64,000 bases of DNA from NCBI GenBank assembly GCA_027924585.1, contig BSBM01000917.1:8919501-8983500 (forward strand). The letters run 5' to 3'. The DNA is from Larix kaempferi (Eukaryota; Streptophyta; Pinopsida; Pinales; Pinaceae). The stretch's first letter is position 1; each line of letters begins with the position of its first letter. This document shows positions 1 to 13,920 of this stretch, one piece after another. Below the pieces are notes generated by a model. The model had not been told where the DNA came from and made no database searches. It saw nothing but the letters and a program-made list of their open reading frames with translations. The position numbers and the translations under genes are program-made.

Positions 1-1299
1 ACACATTTTCTAAAAACCCATGTTTTTTAAGAAATCATGTAAACCTTCTAGAAGCTGTGATTTTAAAAAACGGGGGATGTAAGTTTTTCTTATTTCCAAA
101 CGCATGCGCAAACTATAGAAAGTCGTTATGACGTAGAATGTGCATACTTTGTTGATTCAATTTATGAAATAAAACACATTTTCTAAAAACTCTTGTTTTT
201 TAAGAAATCATGTAAACCTTCTAGAAGCTGTGATTTTAAAAAACGTAGGAAGTAAGCTTTTGTTATTTCCGGACGCATGCACAAACTATAGAAATTCGTT
301 ATGACGTAGAATGTGCATACTTTGTAGATTCTATTTATGAAATAAAACATATTTTCTAAAAACTCGTGTTTTTTACGAAATCATGTAAATCTTCTAGAAG
401 CTGTGATTTTAAAAAACGGTGGAAGTAATCTTTTCTTATTTCCGGACAATTGCCAATCTATAGAAAGTCGTTATAACGTAGAATGTGCATACTTTGTTGA
501 TTCCATTGATGAAATAAAACACATTTTCTAAAAACTCGTGTTTTTTAAGAAATCATGTAAACCTTCTAGAAGCTGTGATTTTAAAAAACGGGGAAGTAAG
601 CTTTTCTTATTTCCGAACACATGCGCAAACTATAGAAAGTCGTTATGACGTAGAATGTGCATACTTTGTAGATTCCATTTATGAAATAAAACACATTTTC
701 TAAAAACTCGTTTTTTTTACGAAATCATGTAAACCTTCTAGAAGCTGTGATTTTAAAAAACGGTGGAAGGAAGCTTTTCTTATTTCCGGATGCATGCGCA
801 AACTATAGAAAGTCGTTATGACGTAGAATGTGCATACTTTGTTGATTACATTTATGAAACAAAACACATTTTCTAAAAAGTCGTGTTTTTTAAGAAATCA
901 TGTAAACCTTCTAGAAGCTGTGATTTTAAAAAACGGGGGAAGTAAGCTTTTCTTATTTCCAAACGCATGCGCAAACTATAGAAGGTCGTTATGATGTAGA
1001 ATGTGCATACTTTTTTGATTCCATTTATGAAATAAAACACATTTTCTAAAAACTCATGTTTTTTACGAAATCATGTAAACCTTCTAGAAGCTGTGATTTT
1101 AAAAAACGGGGGAAGTAAGCTTTTCTTATTTCCAAAAGCATGCGCAAACTATAGAAAGTCGTTATGACGTAGAATGTGCATACTTTGTTGATTCCATTTA
1201 TTTAATAAAACACAGTTTCTAAAAACTTGTGTTTTTTAATAAATCATGCAAAACTTCTAGAATCTGTGATTTGAAAAAACGGGGGAGGTAAGCTTTTCT

Positions 1300-2370
1300 T
1301 ATTTCCAAACGCATGCGCAAACTATAGAAAGTCGTTATGACGTAGAATGTGCATACTTTGTTGATTTCATTTATGAAATAAAACACATTTTCTAAAAACT
1401 CGTGTTTTTTAAGAAATCATGTAAACCTTCTAGAAGCTGTGATATTAAAAAACGGGGGATGTATGCTTTTCTTATTTCCGGACGCATGCACAAACTATAT
1501 AAAATCGTTATGACGTAGAATGTGCATACTTTGTAGATTCCATTCATGAAATAAAACACATTTTCTAAAAACTCGTGTTTTTTACGGAATCATGTAAACC
1601 TTCTAGAAGCTGTGATTTTAAAAAACGGTGCAAGTAAGTTTTTCTTATTTCTGGATGAATGCGCAAACTATAGAAAGTCATTATGACGTAGAATGTGCAT
1701 ACTTTGATGATTCCATTTATGAAATAAAACACATTTTCTAAAAACTCGTGTTTTATAAGAAATCATGTAAACCTTCTAGAAGCTGTGATTTTAAAAAACG
1801 GGGGAAGTAAGCTTTTCTTACTTCCGGACACATGCGCAAACTATAGAAAGTCGTTATGACGTAGAATGTGCATACTTTGTAGATTCCATTTATGAAATAA
1901 AACACATTTTCTTAAAACTCGTGTTTTTTACGAAATCATGTAAACCTTCTAGAAGCAGTGATTTTAAAATACGGTGGAAGTAAGCTTTTCTTATTTCTAG
2001 ACGCATGCGCTAACTATAGAAAGTCGTTATGACGTAGAATGTGCATACTTTGTTGATTCCATTTATGAAATAAAACACATTTTCTAAAAACTCGTGTTTT
2101 TTAAGAAATCATGTAAACCTTCTAGAAGTTGTGATTTTAAAAAACGGGGGAAGTAAGCTTTTCTTATTTCCAAAGGCATGTGCAAACTATAGAAAGTCGT
2201 TATGACGTAGAATGTGCATACTTTGTTGATTCCATTTATGAAATAAAACACATTTTCTAATAATTCGTGTTTCTTAAGAACTCATGTAAACCTTCTAGAA
2301 GCTGTGATTTTAAAAAACGGGGGAAGTAGGCTTTTCTTATTTCCGGACGCATGCACAAACTATAGAAAGT
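1300..2370 (+). repeat. Multi-monomer duplication, copy 1
   Basis: A stretch of about six monomers recurs 3,114 bp downstream (exactly 18 x 173), at about 4,415-5,484. Shared rare variants include GATATTAAAA followed by GGGGGATGTATGC (1,441 and 4,555), CATTCATGAAAT, TTTACGGAATC and TTCTAATAATTC. The copies diverge at about 2,371 and 5,485. Borders are approximate. Confidence 0.85.
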
Positions 2371-4414
2371 CGTTATGACGTAGAATGTGCATACTTTGTT
2401 GATTACATTTATGAAACAAAACACATTTTCTAAAAAGTCGTGTTTTTTAAGAAATCATGTAAACCTTCTAGAAGCTGTGATTTTAAAAAACAGGGGAAGT
2501 AAGCTTTTCTTATTTCCAAACGCATGCGCAAACTATAGAAGGTCGTTATGATGTAGAATGTGCATACTTTTTTGATTCCATTTATGAAATAAAACACATT
2601 TTCTAAAAACTCGTGTTTTTTAAGAAGTCATGTAAACCTTCTAGAAGCTGTGATTTTAAAAAATGGTGCAAGTAAGCTTTTCTTATTTCCGGACGCATGC
2701 GCAAACTATAGAAAGTCATTATGACGTAGAATGTGCATACTTTGTAGATCCCATTTATGAAATAAAACACATTTTCTAAAAACTCGTGTTTTTTAAGAAA
2801 TCATGTAAACCTTCTAGAAGCTGTGATTTTAAAAAACGGGGGAAGTAAGCTTTTCTTATTTCCGGACGCATGCGCAAACTATAGAAAGTCGTTGTGACGT
2901 AGAATGTGCATACTTTGTAGATTCCATTTATGAAACAAAACACATTTTCTAAAAACTCGCGTTTTTTACGAAATTATGTAAACCTTATAGAAGCCGTGGT
3001 TTTAAAAAATGGTGGAAATAATCTTTCCTTATTTCCGGACGCATGCGCAAACTATAGAAAGTCGTTATGACGTAGAATGTGCATACTTTGTTGATTCCAT
3101 TTATGAAATAAAACACATTTTCTAAAATCTCGTGTTTTTTAAGAAATCATGTAAACCTTCTAGAAGCTGTGATTTTAAAAAACGGTGGAAGTAAGCTTTT
3201 CTTATTTCCGGAAGCATGCGCAAACTATAGAAAGTCGTTATGACGTAGAATGTGCATACTTTGTTGATTCCATTTATGAAATAAAACACAGTTTCTAAAA
3301 ACTCGTGTTTTTTAAGAAATCATGTAAACCTTATAGAAGCTGTGATTTTAAAAAACGGGGGAAGTAAGCTTTTCTTATTTCCCGACACAAGCGCAAACTA
3401 TAGAAAGTCATTGTGACGTAGAATGTGCATACTTTGTTGATTCCATTTATGAAATAAAACACATTTTCTAAAAACTCGTGTTTTTTAAGAAATCATGTAA
3501 ACCTTCTAGAAGCTGTGATTTTGAAAAACGGGGGAAGTAAGCTTTTCTTATTTCCAGACGAATGTGCAAACTATATAAAGTCGTTGTGACGTAGAATGTG
3601 CATACTTTGTTGATTCCATTTATGAAATAAAACACATTTTCTAAAAACTCATGTTTTTTAAGAAATCATGTAAACCTTCTAGAAGCTGTGATTTTAAAAA
3701 ACGGGGGAAGTAAGCTTTTCTTATTTCCGGACACATGCCCAAACTATAGAAAGTAGTTATGACGTAGAATGTGCATACTTTGTAGATTCCATTTATGAAA
3801 TAAAACACATTTTCTGAAAACTCGTGTTTTTTAAGAAATCATGTAAACCTTCTAGAAGCTGTGATTTTAAAATACGGTGGAACTAAGCTTTTCTTATTTC
3901 TGGACACATGCGCAAACTATAGAAAGTCGTTATGACGTAGAATGTGCATACTTTGTTGATTCCATTTATGAAATAAAACACATTTTCTAAAAACTCGTGT
4001 TTTTTACGAAATTATGCAAACCTTCTAGAAGCTGTGATTTTAAAAAACTGTGGAAGTAAGGTTTTCTTATTTCCGGACGCATGTGCAAACTATAGAAAGT
4101 CGTTATGACGTAGAATGTGCATACTTTATTGATTCCATTTAGGAAATAAAACACATTTTCTAAAAACTCGTGTTTTTTACGAAATCATGTAAACCTTCTA
4201 GAAGCTGTGATTTTAAAAAACGGTGGATGTAAGCTTTTCTTATTTCCGGACGCATGCGCAAACTATAGAAAGTCGATATGACGTAGAATGTGCATAGTTT
4301 GTTGATTCCATTTATGAAATAAAACACATTTTCTGAAAACTCATGTTTTTTAACAAATCATGTAAACCTTCTAAAAGCTGTGATTTTAAAAAACGGGGGA
4401 AGTAAGCTTTTATT

Positions 4415-5484
4415 ATTTCGAAACGCATGCGCAAACTATAGAAAGTCGTTATGACGTAGAATGTGCATACTTTGTTGATTTCATTTATGAAATAAAACAC
4501 ATTTTCTAAAAACTCGTGTTTTTTAAGAAATCATGTAAACCTTCTAGAAGCTGTGATATTAAAAAACGGGGGATGTATGCTTTTCTTATTTCCGGACGCA
4601 TGCACAAACTATATAAAATCGTTATGACGTAGAATGTGCATACTTTGTAGATTCCATTCATGAAATAAAACACATTTTCTAAAAACTCGTGTTTTTTACG
4701 GAATCATGTAAACCTTCTAGAAGCTGTGATTTTAAAAAACGGTGCAAGTAAGTTTTTCTTATTTCTGGATGAATGCGCAAACTATAGAAAGTCATTATGA
4801 CGTAGAATGTGCATACTTTGATGATTCCATTTATGAAATAAAACACATTTTCTAAAAACTCGTGTTTTATAAGAAATCATGTAAACCTTCTAGAAGCTGT
4901 GATTTTAAAAAACGGGGGAAGTAAGCTTTTCTTACTTCCGGACACATGCGCAAACTATAGAAAGTCGTTATGACGTAGAATGTGCATACTTTGTAGATTC
5001 CATTTATGAAATAAAACACATTTTCTTAAAACTCGTGTTTTTTACGAAATCATGTAAACCTTCTAGAAGCAGTGATTTTAAAATACGGTGGAAGTAAGCT
5101 TTTCTTATTTCTAGACGCATGCGCTAACTATAGAAAGTCGTTATGACGTAGAATGTGCATACTTTGTTGATTCCATTTATGAAATAAAACACATTTTCTA
5201 AAAACTCGTGTTTTTTAAGAAATCATGTAAACCTTCTAGAAGTTGTGATTTTAAAAAACGGGGGAAGTAAGCTTTTCTTATTTCCAAAGGCATGTGCAAA
5301 CTATAGAAAGTCGTTATGACGTAGAATGTGCATACTTTGTTGATTCCATTTATGAAATAAAACACATTTTCTAATAATTCGTGTTTCTTAAGAACTCATG
5401 TAAACCTTCTAGAAGCTGTGATTTTAAAAAACGGGGGAAGTAGGCTTTTCTTATTTCCGGACGCATGCACAAACTATAGAAAGT
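4415..5484 (+). repeat. Multi-monomer duplication, copy 2
   Basis: Second copy of the block at about 1,300-2,370, in the same orientation, shifted by 18 monomer lengths. The near identity over about 1 kb, against much lower identity between neighbouring monomers, shows duplication of a block rather than of single monomers. Confidence 0.85.
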
Positions 5485-7434
5485 CATTGTGACGTAGAAT
5501 GTGCATACTTTGTAGATTCCATTTATGAAATAAAACACATTTTCTAAAAACTCGTGTTTTTTACGAAATTATGTAAACCTTCTAGAAGCTGTGATTTTAA
5601 AAAACGGTGGAAGTAATCTTTTCTTACTTCCGGACACATCCGCAAGAAATAGAAAGTCGTTATGATGTAGAATGTGCATACTTTGTTGATTCCATTTATG
5701 AAATAAAACACATTTTCTAAAAACTCGTGTTTTTTAAGAAATCATGTAAACCTTCTAGAAGCTGTGATTTTAAAAAATGGGGGAAGTAAGCTTTTCTTAT
5801 TTCCGGACGCATGCGCAAACTATAGAAAGTCGTTGTGACGTAGAATGTCCATACTTTGTTGATTCCATTGATGAAATAAAACACATTTTCTAAAAACTCG
5901 TGTTTTTTAAGAAATCATGTAAACCTTCTAGAAGCTGTGATTTTAAAAAACGAGGGAAGTAAGCTTTTCTTATTTCCAGACGCATGCGCAAACTATACAA
6001 AGTCGTTGTGACGTAGAATGTGCATACTTTGTAGATTCCATTTATGAAATAAAACACATTTTCTAAAAACTCGTGTTTTTTACGAAATTATGTAAACCTT
6101 GTAGAAGCTGTGATTTTACAAAACGGTGGAAGTAATCTTTTCTTATTTCCGGACGCATGCGCAATCTATAGAAAGTCGTTATGACGTAGAATGTGCATAC
6201 TTTGTTGATTCCATTTATGAAATAAAACACATTTTCTAAAAACTCGTGTTTTTTAAGAAATCATGTAAACCTTCTAGAAGCCGTGATTTTAAAAAACGGT
6301 GGAAGTAAGCTTTTCTTATTTCCGGACGAATGCGCAAACTATAGAAAGTCGTTACGACGTAGAATGTGCATACTTTGTTGATTCCATTTATGAAATAAAA
6401 CACATTTTCTAAAAACTCGTGTTTTTTAAGAAATCATGTAAACCTTCTAGAAGCTGTGATTTTAAAAAACGGTGGAAGTAAGCTTTTCTTATTTCCGGAC
6501 GCATGCGCAAACTACAGAAAGTCGTTATGACGTAGAATGTGCATACTTTTTTGATTCCATTTATGAAATAAAACACATTTTTTAAAAACTCGTGTTTTTT
6601 AAGAAATCATGTAAACCATCTAGAAGCTGTGATTTTAAAAAACGGTGGAAGTAAGCTTTTCTTATTTCCAGACGCATCCGCAAACTATAGAAAGTCATTA
6701 TGACGTAGAATGTGCATACTTTGTTGATTCTATTTATGAAATAAAACACATTTTCTAAAAACTCATGTTTTTTAAGAAATCATGTAAACCTTCTAGAAGC
6801 TGTGATTTTAAAAAACGGGGGAACTAAGCTTTTCTTATTTCCAAACGCATGCGCAAACTATAGAAGGTCATTATGATGTAGAATGTGCATACTTTGTTCA
6901 TTCCATTTATGAAATAAAACACATTTTCTAAAAACTCGTGTTTTTTACGAAATCATGTAAACCTTCTAGAAGCTGTGATTTTAAAAAATGGGGGAAGTAA
7001 GCTTTTCTTATTTCCAAACGCATGCGCAAACTATAGAAAGTCGTTATGACGTAGAATGTGCATACTTTGTTGATTCCATTCATTTAATAAAACACATTTT
7101 CTAAAAACTCGTGTTTTTTAAGAAATCATGCAAAACTTCTAGAATCTGTGATTTTAAAAAATGGGGGAGGTAAGCTTTTCTTATTTTTGGACGCATGCGC
7201 GAACTATAGAAAGTCATTATGACGTAGAATGTGCATACTTTGTTGATTCCATTTATGAAATAAAACACATTTTCTAAAAACTTGTGTTTTTTAAGAAGTC
7301 ATGTAAACCTTCTAGAAGCTATGATATTAAAAAATGGTGCAAGTAAGCTTTTCTTATTTCCGGACGCATGCGCAAACTATAGAAAGTCATTATGACGTAG
7401 AATGTGCATACTTTGTTGATTCTATTTATGAAAT

Positions 7435-7985
7435 AAAACACATTTTCTAAAAACTCGTGTTTTTTAAGAAATCATGTAAACCTTCTAGAAGCTGTGATTT
7501 TAAAAAACGGGGGATGTAAGCTTTTGTTATTTCCAAAGGCATGCGGAATCTATAGAAAGTTGTTATGACGTAGAATGTGCATACTTTGTTGATTCCATTT
7601 ATGAAATAAAACCTTCCAGAAGCTGTGATTTTAAAAAACGGTGAGAGTAATCTTTTCTTATTTCCGGACGCATGCGCAAACTATAGAAGGTCCTTATGAT
7701 GTAGAATGTGCATACTTTGTTGATTCCATTTATGAAATAAAACACATTTTCTAAAAACTCGTGTTTTTTAAGAAATCATGTAAACCTTCTAGAAGCTGTG
7801 ATTTTAAAAAACGGGGGAAGTAAGCTTTTCTTATTTCCGGACGCATGCGCAAACTATAGAAAGTCGTTGTGACGTAGAATGTGCATACCTTGTTGATTCC
7901 ATTTATGAAATAAAACACATTTTCTAAAAACTCGCGTTTTTTAAGAAATCATGTAAACCTTCTAGAAGCTGTGATTTTAAAAAAC
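7435..7985 (+). repeat. Block with a 131-bp truncated monomer, copy 1
   Basis: Contains a monomer that lacks 42 bp: AATAAAAC joins directly to CTTCCAGAAG near 7,611, losing the T-run segment. The same block recurs at about 8,950-9,500. The shift of 1,515 bp equals eight full monomers plus one 131-bp monomer. Shared rare bases are TTTTGTTATTTCC, GGCATGCGGAATC and CATACCTTG. Confidence 0.8.
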
Positions 7986-8949
7986 GAGGGAAGTAAGCTT
8001 TTCTTATTTTCGGACGCATGCGCAAACTATAGAAAGTCGTTGTGACGTAGAATGTGCATACTTTGTAGATTCCATTTATGAAATAAAACACATTTTCTAA
8101 AAACTCGTTTTTTTTACGAAATTATGTAAACCTTCTAGAAGCTGTGATTTTAAAAAACGGTGGAAGTAATCTTTTCTTATTTCCGGACGCATGCGCAATC
8201 TATAGAAAGTCGTTATGACGTATAATGTGCGTACTTTGTTGATTCCATTTATGAAATAAAACACATTTTCTAAAAACTCATTTTTTTTACGAAATTATGT
8301 AAACCTTCTAGAAGCTGTGATTTTAAAAAACGGTGGAAGTAATCTTTTCTTATTTCCGGACGCATGCGCAATCTATAGAAAGTTGTTATGTCGTAGAATG
8401 TGCATACTTTGTTGATTCCATTTATGAAATAAAACACATTTTCTAAAAACTCGTGTTTTTTAAGAAATCATGCAAAACTTCTAGAATCTGTGATTTTAAA
8501 AAATGGGGGAGGTAAGCTTTTCTTATTTCTGGACGCATGCGCAAACTATAGAAAGTCGTTATGACGTAGAATGTGCATACTTTGTTGATTCCATTTATGA
8601 AATAAAACACATTTTCTAAAAACTCGTGTTTTTGAAGAAATCATGTAAACCTTCTAGAAGCTGTGATTTTAAAAAACGGGGGATGTAAGCTTTTCTTATT
8701 TCCAAAGGCATGCGCAATCTATAGAAAGTCGTTATGACGTAGAATGTGCATACTTTGTTGATTCCATTTATGAAATAAAACACATTTTCTAAAAACTCGT
8801 GTTTTTTAAGAAATCATGTAAACCTTCTAGAAGCTGTGATTTTAAAAAATGGGGGAAGTAAGCTTTTCTTATTTCCGGACGCATGCGCAAACTATAGAAA
8901 GTCGTTGTGACGTAGAATTTCCATACTTTGTTGATTCCATTGATGAAAT

Positions 8950-9500
8950 AAAACACATTTTCTAAAAACTCGTGTTTTTTAAGAAATCATGTAAACCTTC
9001 TAGACGCTGTGATTTTAAAAAACGGGGGATGTAAGCTTTTGTTATTTCCAAAGGCATGCGGAATCTATAGAAAGTTGTTATGACGTAGAATGTGCATACT
9101 TTGTTGATTCCATTTATGAAATAAAACCTTCCAGAAGCTGTGATTTTAAAAAACGGTGGAAGTAATCTTTTCTTATTTCCGGACGCATGCGCAAACTATA
9201 GAAGGTCCTTATGATGTAGAATGTGCATACTTTGTTGATTCCATTTATGAAATAAAACACATTTTCTAAAAACTCGTGTTTTTTAAGAAATCATGTAAAC
9301 CTTCTAGAAGCTGTGATTTTAAAAAACGGGGGAAGTAAGCTTTTCTTATTTCCGGACGCATGCGCAAACTATAGAAAGTCGTTGTGACGTAGAATGTGCA
9401 TACCTTGTTGATTCCATTTATGAAATAAAACACATTTTCTAAAAACTCGCGTTTTTTAAGAAATCATGTAAACCTTCTAGAAGCTGTGATTTTAAAAAAC
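8950..9500 (+). repeat. Block with a 131-bp truncated monomer, copy 2
   Basis: Second copy of the block at 7,435-7,985, with the same deletion junction near 9,127 and the same linked rare variants. It diverges from copy 1 where copy 1 reads CGAGGGAAG and this copy reads CGGTGGAAG. Confidence 0.8.
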
Positions 9501-12182
9501 GGTGGAAGTAATCTTTTCTTATTTCCGGACGCATGCGCAATCTATAGAAAGTCGTTATGACGTATAATGTGCGTACTTTGTTGATTCCATTTATGAAATA
9601 AAACACATTTTCTAAAAACTCGTTTTTTTTACGAAATTATGTAAACCTTCTAGAAGCTGTGATTTTAAAAAACGGTGGAAGTAATCTTTTCTTATTTTCG
9701 GACGCATGCGCAAACTATAGAAAGTCGTTGTGACGTAGAATGTGCATACTTTGTAGATTCCATTTATGAAATAAAACACATTTTCTAAAAACTCGTTTTT
9801 TTTTACGAAATTATGTAAACCTTCTAGAAGCTGTGATTTTAAAAAACGGTGGAAGTAATCTTTTCTTATTTCCGGACGCATGCGCAATCTATAGAAAGTT
9901 GTTATGTCGTAGAATGTGCATACTTTTTTGATTCCATTTATGAAATAAAACACATTTTCTAAAAACTCGTGTTTTTTAAGAAATCATGTAAACCTTCTAG
10001 AAGCTGTGATTTTAAAAAACGGTGGAAGTAAGCTTCTCTAATTTACAGACGCATGCCCAAACTATAGAAAGTCGTTATGACGTACAATGTGCATACTTTT
10101 TTGATTCCATTTATGAAATAAAACACATTTTTTAAAAACTCGTGTTTTTTAAGAAATCATGTAAACCTTCTAGAAGCTGTGAATTTAAAAAACGGGGGAA
10201 GTAAGCTTTTCTTATTTCCAAACGCATGCTCAAACTATAGAAAGTCATTATGATGTAGAATGTGCATACTTTGTAGATTCCATTTATGAAATAAAACACA
10301 TTTTCTAAAAACTCGTGTTTTTTACGAAATCATGTAAACCTTCTAGAAGCTGTGATTTTAAAAAACGGTGGAAGTAAACTTTTCTTATTTCCGGACGCAT
10401 GCGCAAACTATAGAAAGTCGTTGTGACGTAGAATGTGCATACTTTGTTGATTCCATTTATGAAATAAAACACATTTTCTAAAGACTCGTGTTTTTTAAGA
10501 AATCATGTAAACCTTCTAGAAGCTGTGATTTTAAAAAACGGGGGAAGTAAGCTTTTCTTATTTCCGGATGCATGCGCAAACTATAGAAAGTAGTTGTGAC
10601 GTAGAATGTGCATACTTTGTTGATTCCATTTATGAAATAAAACACATTTTCTAAAAACTCGTATTTTTTAACAAATCATGTACACCTTCTAGAAGCTGTG
10701 ATTTTAAAAAACGGGGGAAGTAAGCTTTTCTTATTTCCAAACGCATGCGCAAACTATAGAAAGTCGTTATGATGTAGAATGTGTATACTTTGTTGATTCC
10801 ATTTATGAAATAAAACACATTTTCTAAAAACTCATGTTTTTTAAGAAATCATGTAAACCTTCTAGAAGCTGTGATTTTAAAAAACGGGGGAAGTAAGCTT
10901 TTCTTATTTCCGGATGCATGCGCAAACTATAGAAAGTCGTTGTGACGTAGAATGTGCAAAATTTGTTGATTCCATTTATGAAATAAAACACATTTTCTAA
11001 AAACTCGTGTTTTTTAAGAAATCATGTAAACCTTCTAGAAGCTTTGATTTTAAAAAACGAGGGAAGTAAGCTTTTCTTATTTTCGGACGCATGCGCAATC
11101 TATAGAAAGTCGTTTTGACGTAGAATGTGCGTACTTTGTTGATTCCATTTATGAAATAAAACACATTTTCTAAAAACTCGTGTTTTTTAAGAAATCCTGT
11201 AAACCTTCTAGAAGCTGTGATTTTAAAAAACGGTGGAAGTAATCTTTTCTTATTTCCGGACGCATGCGCAAACTATACAAAGTCGTTGTGACGTAGAATG
11301 TGCATACTTTGTAGATTCCATTTATGAAATAAAACACATTTTCTAAAAACTCGTGTTTTTTATGAAATTATGTAAACCTTGTAGAAGCTGTGATTTTAAA
11401 AAACGGTGGAAGTAATCTTTTCTTATTTCCGGACGCATGCACAATCTATAGAAAGTCGTTATGACGTAGAATGTGCATACTTTGTTGATTCCATTTATGA
11501 AATAAAACACATTTTCTAAAAACTCGTGTTTTTTAAGAAATCATGTAAACCTTCTAGAAGCTGTGATTTTAAAAAACGGTGGAAGTAATCTTTTCTTATT
11601 TATGGACGCATGCGCAATCTATAGAAAGTCGTTATGACGTAGAATGTCCATACTTTGTTGATTCCATTTATGAAATAAAACACATTTTCTAAAAACTCGT
11701 GTTTTTTAAGAAATCATGTAAACCTTCTAGAAGCTGTGATTTTAAAAAACGGTAGAAGTAAGCTTTTCTTATTTCCGGACGCATGCGCAAACTACAGAAA
11801 GTCGTTATGACGTAGAATGTGCATACTTTTTTGATTCCATTTATGAAATAAAACACATTTTCTAAAAACTCGTGTTTTTTAAGAAATCATGTAAACCTTC
11901 TAGAAGCTGTGATTTTAAAAAACGGTGGAAGTAATCTTTTCTTATTTCCGGACGCATCCGCAATCTATAGAAAGTCTTTATGACGTAGAATGTGCATACT
12001 TTGTTGATTCCATTTATGAAATAAAACACATTTTCTAAAAATTCGTGTTTTTTAAGAAATCATGTAAACCCTCTAGAAGCTGTGATTTTAAAAAACGGTG
12101 GAAGTAATCTTTTCTTATTTCCGGACGCATGCGCAATCTATAGAAAGTCGTTATGACGTAGAATGTGCGTACTTTGTTGATT

Positions 12183-12228
12183 ACTATTAGAAAGTTTACA
12201 TAGAAAAGAAAGTGTTTACATGATTAAT
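12183..12228. other. Short non-satellite or scrambled patch
   Basis: The monomer breaks off after TTTGTTGATT. About 46 bp follow that do not fit the consensus on the + strand, then the satellite resumes at GTAATCTTTTC. Pieces such as TTTACATGATTA and AGAAAGTTTACAT resemble reverse-complement satellite (GGTTTACATGATTTC), so it may be several tiny inverted fragments rather than foreign DNA. Confidence 0.6.
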
Positions 12229-12378
12229 AAGTAATCTTTTCTTATTTCTGGACGCATGCGCAATCTATAGAAAGTCTTTATGACGTAGAATGTGCGTACT
12301 TTGTTGATTCCATTTATGAAATAAAACACATTTTCTAAAAACTCCTGTTTTTTACGAAATCATGTAAACCTTCTAGAA
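12229..12378 (+). repeat. Satellite remnant in direct orientation before the inversion
   Basis: Less than one monomer in direct orientation, from GTAATCTTTTC to CTTCTAGAA. The next bases read as reverse complement. The switch lies within TAGAA, which both orientations share, so it looks like a microhomology junction. Confidence 0.8.
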
Positions 12379-13920
12379 AATGTGTTTTGTTTTTAGAAAA
12401 TGTGTCCGGAAATAAGAAAAGATTACTTCCATCGTTTTTTAAAATCACAGCTTCTAGAAGGTTTTATTTCATAAATGGAATCAACAAAGTATGCACATTC
12501 TACGTCACAACGACTTTCTATAGTTTGCATGCGTCCGAAAATAAGAAAAGATTACTTCCACCGTTTTTTAAAATCACAGCTTCTGGAAGGTTTTATTTCA
12601 TAAATGGAATCTACAAAGTATGCACATTCTACGTCATAACGACTTTCTATAGTTTGCACATGCGTTTGGAAATAAGAAAAGCTTACTTCCCCCGTTTTTT
12701 AAAATCACAGCTTCTAGAAGGTTTACATGATTTCTTTAAAAACACGAGTTTTTAGAAAATGTGTTTTATTTCATAAATGGAAACAGCAAAGTATGCGTCC
12801 GGAAATAAGAAAAGATTACTTCCACCGTTTTTTAAAATCACAGCTTCTAGAAGGTTTTATTTCATAAATGGAATCAACAAAGTATGCACATTCTACATCA
12901 CAAATACTTTCTATAGTTTGCGAATGCGTTTGGAAATAAGAAAAGCTTACTTCCACCATTTTTTTAAATAACAACTTCTAGAAGGTTTACATGATTTCGT
13001 AAAAAACACGTGTTTTTAGAAAATGTGTTTTATTTCATAAATGGAATCTACAAAGTATGCACATTCTACGTCATAACGACTTTCTATAGTTTGCTCATGC
13101 GTTTGGAAATAAGAAAAGCTTACTTTCCCCGTTTTTTAAAATCACAGCTTCTAGAAGGTTTACATGATTTCTTTAAAAACACGAGTTTTTAGAAAATGTG
13201 TTTTATTTCATAAATGGAAACAGCAAAGTATGCATAACGACTTTCTATAGTTTGCACATGCGTTTGGAAATAAGAAAAGCTTACTTCACCCGTTTTTTAA
13301 AATCACAGCTTCTAGAAGGTTTACATGATTTCTTAAAAAACACGAATTTTTAGAAAATGTGTTTTATTTCATAAATGGAATCAACAAAGTACGCACATTC
13401 TACGTCCTAAAGACTTTCTATAGATTGCGCATGCGTCCGGAAATAAGAAAAGATTACTTCCACCGTTTTTTAAAATCACAGCTTCTAGAAGGTTTTATTT
13501 CATAAATGGAATCAACAAAGTATGCACATTCTACGTCACAAAGACTTTCTATAGTTTGCGAATGCGTTTGGAAATAAGAAAAGCTTACTTCCACCATTTT
13601 TTAAAATCACAGCTTCTAGAAGGTTTACATGATTTCGTAAAAAACACGTGTTTTTAGAAAATGTGTTTTATTTCATAAATGGAATCTACAAAGTATGCAC
13701 ATTCTACGTCATAACGACTTTCTATAGTTTGCACATGCGTTTGGAAATAAGAAAAGCTTACTTCCCCCGTTTTTTAAAATCACAGCTTCTAGAAGGTTTA
13801 CATGATTTCTTTAAAAACACGAGTTTTTAGAAAATGTGTTTTACTTCCCCCAATTTTTAGAAAATGTGTTTTATTTCATAAATGGAATCAACAAAGTATG
13901 CACATTCTACGTCACAAAAG
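12379..13920 (-). repeat. Inverted satellite block
   Basis: Here the + strand shows the reverse complement of the monomer (GGAAATAAGAAAAG, TTTCATAAATGGAATC). The block is a patchwork: full monomers alternate with monomers lacking the T-run segment (junctions near 12,460, 12,590, 12,854 and 13,491) and monomers lacking part of the region around TATGCACATTCTACG (near 12,785 and 13,230). Several units carry the rare order TTTCTTTAAAAACACG, seen also in direct orientation at 14,156, 14,425 and 29,478. This supports a shared origin with the adjoining direct block. Confidence 0.93.

Larger units (their letters stand above)
1..12182 (+). repeat. 173-bp satellite array, left arm, direct orientation
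   Basis: Head-to-tail monomers of about 173 bp; for example the landmark ATGACGTAG recurs at 128 and 301. Landmarks in each monomer are AAGCTT, CTTCTAGAAG, CGCATGCG and a run of T after ACTCGTG. Neighbouring monomers differ at several positions, with variants such as TTGTAGATT/TTGTTGATT, GGGGGAAG/GGTGGAAG and TTTCCGGAC/TTTCCAAAC mixed along the array. Length near one nucleosome repeat and internal dyads fit a centromeric or pericentromeric satellite, but location is inference. No gene is visible; short antisense frames come from the monomer itself. Confidence 0.97.

Noticed and set aside
12379-13920. Simple inversion of one array segment
   Set aside because: Both flanks and interior contain truncated monomers and variants duplicated in opposite orientation, which a single inversion would not create.
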